This document shows positions 48,853-64,000 of a stretch of 64,000 bases of DNA, one piece after another; position 1 is the first letter of the stretch, and every line of letters begins with the position of its first letter. The stretch spans positions 147,534-211,533 of the forward strand of contig NZ_SGXM01000007.1 in the NCBI RefSeq assembly GCF_004217045.1, read 5' to 3'. The notes beneath the pieces were generated by a model. It saw nothing but the letters and a program-made list of their open reading frames with translations. It had not been told where the DNA came from and did no database searches. Position numbers and translations under genes: made by a program. Source of the DNA: Cupriavidus agavae. Its GTDB lineage: Bacteria; Pseudomonadota; Gammaproteobacteria; Burkholderiales; Burkholderiaceae.

Positions 48853-49212
48853 CTATCTCCCTCCCGGCAGAGGAATGCCACGCTCCGGCCAAGCATCGGG
48901 ATGACCGGGTGGAGGCACCGGCGGCGGCATGGCAGCCGGCGCGGTGCTGCGGCGTAGCGCGTCTGTCTGGTGCTGGCGGGCCTCGTCTTCGAGTCGGGCG
49001 CATGTTGCGGCGTTGCCCTTCCCTGCGGCGCAGTCGTAGTGCTGCTCGAAGCTGCGGCGTTGTTCGTCAAGCAGGACCGGCGCCGCCGTCGTGGAGGGTT
49101 CGAGCCAGACATCTTCGGCCGCGGCGGCGGGTCCTGCGGTGCCGATTGCCACGATCAGGCCAACGAAGAGCCGCGCAATCGGTGGTGAAGAAGAACGGGA
49201 AGACGGGGACAT
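48853..49212 (-). CDS. Small secreted hypothetical protein
   Basis: 119 residues from the ATG at 49212: signal peptide (about 1-32, ending PAAAA), then a short helical part with a possible disulfide pair (HYDCAAGKGNAATCARLEDE). The C-terminus is Pro-rich (PPPVPPPGHPDAWPERG). I do not recognise the family. It lies upstream of the cd1-like gene with 191 bp between and may be independent. It could also be a chance frame, but the signal peptide and cysteine spacing favour a real gene. Confidence 0.5.
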   Translation of the reverse strand: MSPSSRSSSPPIARLFVGLIVAIGTAGPAAAAEDVWLEPSTTAAPVLLDEQRRSFEQHYDCAAGKGNAATCARLEDEARQHQTDALRRSTAPAAMPPPVPPPGHPDAWPERGIPLPGGR

Positions 49213-49341
49213 GATCCGACCCGGCGCAAGCCGGTCCGATGTAGGACCCTTCACGATAGCGCCATCGCCTGACGTTGGTATTGACTCGCGCCAAACCGTG
49301 ACGAGCGCACGCGGTGCCCAGTGCGTCTCGGGCTAGGGACG

Positions 49342-49373
49342 AAAAAAAACCCGGCTCGAAGAGCCGGGTTTTC
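49342..49373 (-). terminator. Intrinsic terminator after rpoC
   Basis: Minus-strand stem AACCCGGCTC-ttc-GAGCCGGGTT followed by eight T. It ends the rplJL-rpoBC unit. Confidence 0.93.
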
Positions 49374-49402
49374 CGTTACTGCTGAAAGGCACTGAAACGC
49401 GA

Positions 49403-53644
<4,242 letters not shown>

Positions 53645-53759
53645 TGCAACTCCTTGTTTCGCCGCCGGGCCGGAGTCTGTCCGGTACGGCGGCATTCAAT
53701 CCTGTGGGAAACCTGCACTGGTGGGAGGCCGCCGTGGCCGCCTCCCCGTCCGATCCGGA

Positions 53760-57866
<4,107 letters not shown>

Positions 57867-58048
57867 GGGATCTCCGAATCATCGCAGGAACGGCTGGACC
57901 TGGCCGTCACCTGAGGTGTTCAGCGACTGGGAGGGGATTTGGCGGTTGGCCGCTACCAACCTCTGGCTGACGGTGCCCGCACGCTGCGGACGGTGTGGTC
58001 ATTGCACGGCGCAATGCCTGCACACGTCCGGGGGACACCCGACCAAAC

Positions 58049-58110
58049 TTGTCTTCTGCAGTCGGTTCAGAAGACAAACATCAGCAACCACCTAGTGTGC
58101 CACTGATGTT
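58049..58110 (-). repeat. Tandem hairpins in the rplL-rpoB spacer
   Basis: Two perfect inverted repeats side by side: AACATCAG / CTGATGTT (58077-58110) and TTGTCTTCTG / CAGAAGACAA (58049-58077). Position matches the RNase III processing region between rplL and rpoB in E. coli; a processing role here is inferred. Confidence 0.6.
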
Positions 58111-58231
58111 TGGCCTCTGCTGAGGCAGCGAATCGATTTCGCGCCGCCAAGCATAGCTTACTTCACATTACCCGCCCTGCCGGACGGTCTTTACGCCCTC
58201 GGGTGCCGCTTCAAACACACCCCACAGAAGC

Positions 58232-58269
58232 GCAAAAAGGCTGGCGCCGGGAAATTCCCTTTGCCAGCC
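58232..58269 (-). terminator. Attenuator between rplL and rpoB
   Basis: Minus-strand GGCTGGC ... GCCAGCC with an inner GGGAA/TTCCC stem, then TTTTTGC. It would lower rpoBC output relative to rplJL, as in E. coli. Confidence 0.8.
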
Positions 58270-58303
58270 CCATCCGCGTGCCACGGGGCACGCGAGGTAC
58301 CAC

Positions 58304-58678
58304 TTACTTGACGTCGACCTTGGCGCCAGCGTCTTCCAGCTTCTTCTTGGCGTCGGCAGCAGCAGCCTTGTCCACGCCTTCCTTGACGGGCTTCGGTGCG
58401 CCATCGACCAGGTCCTTGGCTTCCTTCAGGCCCAGGCCGGTGATTTCGCGAACGGCCTTGATCACGCCAACCTTGTTGGCGCCAACTTCGGCCAGGATCA
58501 CGTTGAACTCGGTCTGTTCTTCAGCGGCAGCAGCACCGCCAGCGCCCGGGGCAGCAGCCACAGCCATGGCAGCAGCCGACACGCCAAACTTCTCTTCGAA
58601 CGCCTTGACCAGGTCGTTCAGTTCCATCACGGACATCGAGCCTACGGCTTCGAGGATGTCGTCTTTGGTGATTGCCAT
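58304..58678 (-). CDS. rplL: 50S ribosomal protein L7/L12
   Basis: Stalk protein that recruits translation factors. 124 residues: N-terminal dimerisation domain, Ala/Gly hinge (about 36-52), and C-terminal domain with VGANKVGVIKAVREITGLGL. It lies 61 bp after rplJ. Confidence 0.98.
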   Translation of the reverse strand: MAITKDDILEAVGSMSVMELNDLVKAFEEKFGVSAAAMAVAAAPGAGGAAAAEEQTEFNVILAEVGANKVGVIKAVREITGLGLKEAKDLVDGAPKPVKEGVDKAAAADAKKKLEDAGAKVDVK

Positions 58679-58739
58679 TTGAAATACTCCTACTAGATTT
58701 GATTCAGGATCGGTATTGCGATCTGTCTTATGCGGCAGC

Positions 58740-59261
58740 TCAGGCAGCCGGGGCTTCCGCTTCCGCGGGAGCGCCTTCGGCCTTCTTGGCGGCGACGGCG
58801 GCCAGCAGGCGGGCGAAGCCCGACACCGGTGCCTGCATCACGCCCAGCAGCTGAGCAATCAGTTCGTCACGGCTCGGGATCGAAGCCAGGGCCTTGACGG
58901 CGCCAGCATCGAGAACGTTGCCGTTGTACGACCCTGCGCGCAGGACCAGCTTGTCGTTGGTCTTGGCAAAGTCGTTCAGAACCTTGGCCGACGACACTGC
59001 ATCTTCGGAAATACCGTAGATCAGCGGGCCGGTCATCTGCTCTGCGAGGCCTGCAAACGGCGTACCTTCGACGGCACGACGGGCCAGCGTGTTCTTCAGA
59101 ACACGCAGGTACACGCCTTGCTGACGAGCGGTGGAACGCAGCTTGGTCAGATCGCCAACCGTAATGCCGCGATATTCGGCCACGACGATGGTCTGGGCCT
59201 TGGCGACTTGCGCCGAAACCTCAGCAACGACGGCCTTCTTATCTTCAATATTAAGTGGCAC
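58740..59261 (-). CDS. rplJ: 50S ribosomal protein L10 (GTG start)
   Basis: Base of the L7/L12 stalk and translational repressor of its operon. 173 residues. The conserved N-terminus (M)PLNIEDKKAVVAEVSAQ begins at a GTG at 59261, with GGAG seven bases upstream. In-frame codons further upstream are leader. The Ala/Glu C-terminal tail is longer than in E. coli. Confidence 0.96.
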   Translation of the reverse strand: MPLNIEDKKAVVAEVSAQVAKAQTIVVAEYRGITVGDLTKLRSTARQQGVYLRVLKNTLARRAVEGTPFAGLAEQMTGPLIYGISEDAVSSAKVLNDFAKTNDKLVLRAGSYNGNVLDAGAVKALASIPSRDELIAQLLGVMQAPVSGFARLLAAVAAKKAEGAPAEAEAPAA

Positions 59262-59650
59262 GGTTAAGCTCCAAAACGATGCGGTTGCGCCGGAGACCGG
59301 CTCAAACACATCAGTCCAAACGAACGGCGTCCGATTGGCCCGAATCCCCCGGGGCAAGCCCGGCGTCATCAATCCCTTCGGGTGCGCCATCTGCGCTGGC
59401 GGGCCGGCAGCCATCGGAGCGAACTCCGCAAGGGCCGACCGATTAAGTCCACGCTGCCGGAGCGGCATGAACACCAGCGGTCTTTGATAACCAGCGGCAC
59501 CTGCCCTGCGTCACACGCGGGGCCGATGCCACTGCCCAAAGCCTTGCTCCCTCGCCGAACCGGCGGTGGAGCCGACCGCGGCAGCGCCGCGATCTTCAAT
59601 TCCTGCCCTGGCGGGCGTTATCGGGTTCCAGCCAGGTGGTTGCCGTCAGC
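59262..59650 (-). promoter_or_regulatory. rplA-rplJ spacer: candidate L10 leader
   Basis: 389 bp with no gene, in the exact position of the L10 autoregulatory leader. Minus-strand RNA contains several GC stems and the stretch GCGCAGATGGCGC, similar to L10-leader loops I know from other proteobacteria. I could not confirm the full fold, and a separate promoter for rplJ is not clear. Confidence 0.5.
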
Positions 59651-60346
59651 TCAGGCCGACAGCGAGGTCTGTTCGACGCGCACGCCAACGCCCATCGTGG
59701 ACGACACGGCGATCTTGCGCAGGTACACACCCTTGCTCGTGGCCGGCTTCGACTTGACCAGGGCGTCCAGCAGGGCGCTCAGGTTGCTCTTCAGCGCGGC
59801 GTCGTCGAACGAGCGACGGCCGATGGTGGCGTGGATGATACCGGCCTTGTCGACACGGAACTGAACCTGGCCAGCCTTGGCGTTCTTCACGGCCTGGGCC
59901 ACGTCCGGCGTCACGGTGCCAACCTTCGGGTTCGGCATCAGGCCGCGCGGGCCGAGGATCTGGCCCAGCGTACCGACGATACGCATCGTGTCCGGCGAGG
60001 CGATCACGACGTCGAAGTTCAGGTTACCAGCCTTGACTTGCTCGGCCAGGTCTTCCATGCCAACCACGTCAGCACCGGCAGCCTTGGCGGCCTCGGCCTT
60101 ATCGCCCTGGGCGAACACGGCCACGCGGACCGACTTGCCGGTACCGGCGGGCAGCACCACGGAGCCACGCACAACCTGGTCCGACTTCTTTGCGTCGATG
60201 CCCAGTTGCACGGACACGTCGATCGACTCGTCGAACTTCGCCGAGGCGCAGCTCTTCACCAGGCCCAGGGCCTCGTCGATCGGGTAGAACTTGGTACGCT
60301 CGATCTTCGCCTTGTTGGCGGCGACGCGCTTGGAAACCTTAGCCAT
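59651..60346 (-). CDS. rplA: 50S ribosomal protein L1
   Basis: L1-stalk protein and translational repressor of the rplK-rplA mRNA in E. coli. 231 residues, MAKVSKRVAANKAKIERTKF with the conserved LGPRGLMPNPKVGTVTPDV. Starts one base after the rplK stop. Confidence 0.98.
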   Translation of the reverse strand: MAKVSKRVAANKAKIERTKFYPIDEALGLVKSCASAKFDESIDVSVQLGIDAKKSDQVVRGSVVLPAGTGKSVRVAVFAQGDKAEAAKAAGADVVGMEDLAEQVKAGNLNFDVVIASPDTMRIVGTLGQILGPRGLMPNPKVGTVTPDVAQAVKNAKAGQVQFRVDKAGIIHATIGRRSFDDAALKSNLSALLDALVKSKPATSKGVYLRKIAVSSTMGVGVRVEQTSLSA

Positions 60347-60778
60347 TTACAGACCCTCCACGGTGATGCCCATCGAACGCGCCGAACCAGCGATCGTACG
60401 CACGGCGGCGTCGAGGTCGGCGGCGGTGAGGTCAGCGTTCTTGGCCTTGGCGATTTCTTCAGCCTGGGCGCGGGTGATCTTGCCAACCTTGTCGGTATGG
60501 GGCTTCGGCGAACCCTTGGTGATGCCCGCTGCCTTCTTGATCAGCACGGTCGCCGGGGGCGACTTCATCACGAACGTGAAGCTCTTGTCGGCGAAGGCGG
60601 TAATCACCACCGGCACCGGCAGACCGGGTTCCATACCCTGGGTCTGGGCGTTGAACGCCTTGCAGAACTCCATGATGTTCAGACCACGCTGACCCAGTGC
60701 GGGACCAACGGGCGGGGAGGGATTTGCCTTACCAGCCGGAATCTGCAGCTTGATAAAGCCAATGATCTTCTTGGCCAT
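60347..60778 (-). CDS. rplK: 50S ribosomal protein L11
   Basis: GTPase-centre protein needed for stringent response sensing by RelA. 143 residues from MAKKIIGFIKLQIPAGKANP; PPVGPALGQRGLNIMEFCK is invariant. It lies 161 bp after nusG. Confidence 0.98.
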   Translation of the reverse strand: MAKKIIGFIKLQIPAGKANPSPPVGPALGQRGLNIMEFCKAFNAQTQGMEPGLPVPVVITAFADKSFTFVMKSPPATVLIKKAAGITKGSPKPHTDKVGKITRAQAEEIAKAKNADLTAADLDAAVRTIAGSARSMGITVEGL

Positions 60779-60939
60779 TTCTACTCCAATCCGGACCTGT
60801 CCCACATGCGGGAATCAGATCCTGTTGAGTCGTAACGCGCTATCGCCATGCCAGCATGGCCTCACGCTCCTCTTCGGGCCGGCCTTGGCCGACCCTATTC
60901 TGGTTGCCGGTCCCTTGCGGGCACCGGCAGCCGAAATCC

Positions 60940-61521
60940 TTAAACCTTCTCGACCTGGCCGAACTCGAGCTCGACCGGCGTTGCGCGCCCGAAGATCGTG
61001 ACCGTCACGCGCAGGCGCGACTTTTCGTAGTTCACTTCCTCGACGTTGCCGTTGAAGTCGGTGAACGGGCCGTCCTTCACGCGCACCATTTCGCCCACCT
61101 CGAACAGCGTCTTGGGGCGCGGCTTCTCGACCCCTTCCTGCATCTGGGTCATGATCTTGTCCACTTCCCGCTGGGAAATCGGACTCGGGCGGTTACGCGC
61201 CCCACCCACGAAACCGGTGACCTTGCTGGTGTTCTTCACCAGGTGCCACGTCTCGTCGGTCATTTCCATCTCGACCAGCACGTAGCCGGGGAAGAAGCGG
61301 CGTTCCGTCACGGACTTGTGTCCGCCCTTGATTTCCACGACTTCTTCAGACGGCACGAGGATGCGGCCAAACTTGTCCTGCATCTCGGCGCGCTCGATGC
61401 GCTCCTGCAGCGCGCGCTGCACGCTCTTTTCCATGCCGGAGTAGGCGTGCACCACGTACCAGCGCTTCTTCGACGAAGGCGATTCCGATGCCGTGGTTTC
61501 CTGCTGAGCGTTATCCGTCAT
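60940..61521 (-). CDS. nusG: Transcription elongation factor NusG
   Basis: Binds RNA polymerase and couples it to Rho or to S10 on the ribosome. 193 residues; NGN domain (about 20-130, with KKRWYVVHAYSGMEKSVQRA) and C-terminal KOW domain GEMVRVKDGPFTDFNGNVEE. The N-terminal 18 residues are a polar extension. 9 bp after secE. Confidence 0.98.
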   Translation of the reverse strand: MTDNAQQETTASESPSSKKRWYVVHAYSGMEKSVQRALQERIERAEMQDKFGRILVPSEEVVEIKGGHKSVTERRFFPGYVLVEMEMTDETWHLVKNTSKVTGFVGGARNRPSPISQREVDKIMTQMQEGVEKPRPKTLFEVGEMVRVKDGPFTDFNGNVEEVNYEKSRLRVTVTIFGRATPVELEFGQVEKV

Positions 61522-61530
61522 GTCTACCTC

Positions 61531-61911
61531 TTATTTCCAGCCCAGCACGAGCGAGAAGATTACCCACTCGATGAGCTTGTCAGCCGACCACAGGAACAAC
61601 GCCATGACGACCACGAAGACAAAGACGAGACCCGTCATTTGTCCGGCTTCCTTGCGCGTCGGCCAGACGACCTTGCGAACTTCCCGGTACGATTCACGGG
61701 CAAATCCCACAAAGTCCTTGCCCGGCGCGGAGACCAGCGCCACCACGACACCGAGGGCGAGACCCGCGAACAGCGCGGCGCCGCGCACGTAGGAGGGCTG
61801 CTGGGCCAGCGCGTAGAAACCGATGACTCCGGCAACAACCAGGAGCACAGCGGCGACGAGCATCCACTTGCCGCTCGAGGCGCCTACGGTTTCGACATTG
61901 GGATTAGCCAT
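61531..61911 (-). CDS. secE: Preprotein translocase subunit SecE
   Basis: Clamp subunit of the Sec channel. 126 residues with three transmembrane helices (about 17-37, 43-61, 95-115), i.e. the long three-helix form as in E. coli. The conserved amphipathic segment FARESYREVRKVVWPTRKEA is clear. Partner of SecY at 27056. Confidence 0.97.
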   Translation of the reverse strand: MANPNVETVGASSGKWMLVAAVLLVVAGVIGFYALAQQPSYVRGAALFAGLALGVVVALVSAPGKDFVGFARESYREVRKVVWPTRKEAGQMTGLVFVFVVVMALFLWSADKLIEWVIFSLVLGWK

Positions 61912-61929
61912 GTTTCGCAAACGAGACTA

Positions 61930-61962
61930 AGCCGCGTCACGAGTCTTCCTCGCGACGCGGCT
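61930..61962 (-). repeat. Hairpin between tRNA-Trp and secE
   Basis: AGCCGCGTC / GACGCGGCT arms with an inner CGAG/CTCG stem. It has no U-tract and probably guides 3' processing of the tRNA. Confidence 0.55.
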
Positions 61963-61970
61963 GATTGATT

Positions 61971-62046
61971 TGGCAGGGGCAGAGGGAATCGAACCCCCAA
62001 CCTTCGGTTTTGGAGACCGACGCTCTGCCAGTTGAGCTATACCCCT
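61971..62046 (-). tRNA. trnW: tRNA-Trp (CCA anticodon)
   Basis: 76 nt including encoded CCA. Acceptor AGGGGTA pairs with TGCCCCT, D-loop AGCTCAACTGGCAGAGC, anticodon loop CTCCAAA, T arm GGGGGTTCGATTCCCTC. It lies between tuf and secE as in many proteobacteria. Confidence 0.97.
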
Positions 62047-62131
62047 AAAACAACTGTGGGGTCAGCCGAAGCCAACCCCCTGGCAGACGAACGCGACCGG
62101 TTGGTATCGCGCCCGCCAGTTCGACTGAAGA

Positions 62132-63322
<1,191 letters not shown>

Positions 63323-63366
63323 GTCGCGACTCCTGTCTCGGTAGCAATTGCCAGTGCGGGTATTGA

Positions 63367-63441
<75 letters not shown>

Positions 63442-63478
63442 GAATCTTGACTTACTTCTTGCGACTGTCGATCAGGCC

Positions 63479-63552
63479 TGGAGCGGGTGAAGGGAATCGA
63501 ACCCTCGTCGTAAGCTTGGAAGGCTTCTGCTCTACCATTGAGCTACACCCGC
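63479..63552 (-). tRNA. trnG: tRNA-Gly (TCC anticodon)
   Basis: 74 nt with encoded CCA. Acceptor GCGGGTG/CACCCGC, anticodon loop CTTCCAA, T arm GAGGGTTCGATTCCCTT. Confidence 0.97.
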
Positions 63553-63602
63553 CCGGTTACTTCCTGCTTCACGGGCTTTCGCCTGATCGCTGTCTTGCAT
63601 TC

Positions 63603-63688
63603 TGGTGGAGAGGGCTGGATTCGAACCAGCGTAGGCGTAAGCCAACAGATTTACAGTCTGCCCCCTTTAGCCACTCGGGCACCTCTCC
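63603..63688 (-). tRNA. trnY: tRNA-Tyr (GTA anticodon)
   Basis: 86 nt with a long variable arm and encoded CCA. Acceptor GGAGAGG/CCTCTCC, anticodon loop CTGTAAA, T arm GCTGGTTCGAATCCAGC. First gene of the tRNA-tuf unit. Confidence 0.97.
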
Positions 63689-63702
63689 GCAGAGAACTTG
63701 TG

Positions 63703-63731
63703 ATTATGGTGCAACCTGCTGGGGCTGTCAA
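63703..63731 (-). promoter_or_regulatory. Promoter of the tRNA-tuf unit
   Basis: Minus-strand TTGACA (63726-63731), 17-bp spacer, CATAAT (63703-63708), 15 bp before tRNA-Tyr. Confidence 0.85.
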
Positions 63732-63910
63732 GCACTTTCCATTGCGGTGAGTGCTTTGCGGATCGCCCCGCAGGCTCGCCCGTCTTGCGTTGAACCGCGG
63801 TCCAGGCGGACCAGAATCATCGATATGAAATCGACACTCTCACCCTATAGGGGCTCGCGGCGGCGCGTCGCGGCCGGCCTGGCCGGCCATCGCAGCACGG
63901 AAAACCAAAG

Positions 63911-63949
63911 ACAAAACCCCTCGCAGCGATAGCTGTCGAGGGGTTTTGG
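63911..63949 (-). terminator. rrn operon terminator
   Basis: Long stem with arms AAAACCCCTCG / CGAGGGGTTTT and an inner CAGC/GCTG extension, followed on the minus strand by GTCTTTGGTTTTC. It lies just downstream of the 5S rRNA. Confidence 0.88.
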
Positions 63950-63958
63950 GGCATAAGA

Positions 63959-64000
63959 GCCTGGCGATGACCTACTTTCACACGGGTATCCGCACTATCA
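63959..64000 (-). rRNA. rrf: 5S ribosomal RNA, 3' end (cut by window edge)
   Basis: The last bases read on the minus strand as TGATAGTGCGGATACCCGTG and onward to the terminal GTAGGTCATCGCCAGG, the 3' part of a betaproteobacterial 5S rRNA. The rest of the rrn operon would lie to the right. Confidence 0.9.

Noticed and set aside
63735..63910. Possible gene or RNA between the rrn terminator and the tRNA promoter
   Set aside because: Only a GC-rich inverted repeat near 63868-63892 is visible; no supported coding frame or known RNA fold.

Overview
The window is a high-GC chromosomal segment from a betaproteobacterium of the Burkholderiales. The pilMNOPQ/mrcA divergence, the cyaY-lptM-lysA block, ResB/CcsB cytochrome c maturation genes and the complete tuf-to-rplQ ribosomal superoperon followed by the rpoBC region look most like a Cupriavidus/Ralstonia genome. 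That placement rests on gene order and protein sequence; no search was run. No prophage, insertion sequence or CRISPR array was found.

Layout. 1-3663 (minus strand): type IV pilus assembly genes pilM-N-O-P and the start of pilQ, divergent from mrcA (PBP1A, plus strand). 6560-8563: cyaY (minus), then lptM-lysA (plus). 8777-12747: a small accessory island with two DUF1120 secreted proteins and a decayed third copy, bracketing msrPQ and a small repeat lipoprotein. 12829-17206: cytochrome c maturation (ccsB, resB) and a diheme cytochrome c4. 17578-20812: engB, hemB and a CorA-type transporter. 20832-23237: dsbD and cutA. 23359-42832 (all minus): the ribosomal cluster rpsL-rpsG-fusA-tuf-rpsJ / rplC...rpsQ / rplN...secY-rpmJ-rpsM-rpsK / rpsD-rpoA-rplQ. 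43142-49212: recQ, a MocR-family regulator, a cytochrome c plus cytochrome cd1-like pair, and a small secreted protein. 49403-63688 (minus): tRNA-Tyr, tRNA-Gly, tRNA-Thr, tuf, tRNA-Trp, secE, nusG, rplK, rplA, rplJ, rplL, rpoB, rpoC. The right edge cuts the 3' end of a 5S rRNA, so an rrn operon lies just outside.

Most of the window is core information-processing machinery: ribosomal proteins, elongation factors, translocon subunits SecY and SecE, NusG and RNA polymerase alpha, beta and beta'. The breaks between transcription units can be read from the DNA. There are good -35/-10 pairs before rpsL, rplC, rplN and the tRNA cluster. There are intrinsic terminators or attenuators after rpsJ, after rpsK, between rpsD and rpoA, between rplL and rpoB, and after rplQ and rpoC.

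The least ordinary observations are these. (1) A decayed, internally deleted infA lies between secY and rpmJ, with both ends still recognisable. (2) The rplN promoter is embedded in a perfect 12-bp inverted repeat. (3) The ribosomal operon is split after rpsJ and after rpsK. (4) A cytochrome cd1-like protein with its haem-ligand and active-site histidines sits with one small cytochrome c and no nir genes in view. (5) The DUF1120 array contains a gene remnant. I found no clearly new multi-gene system.
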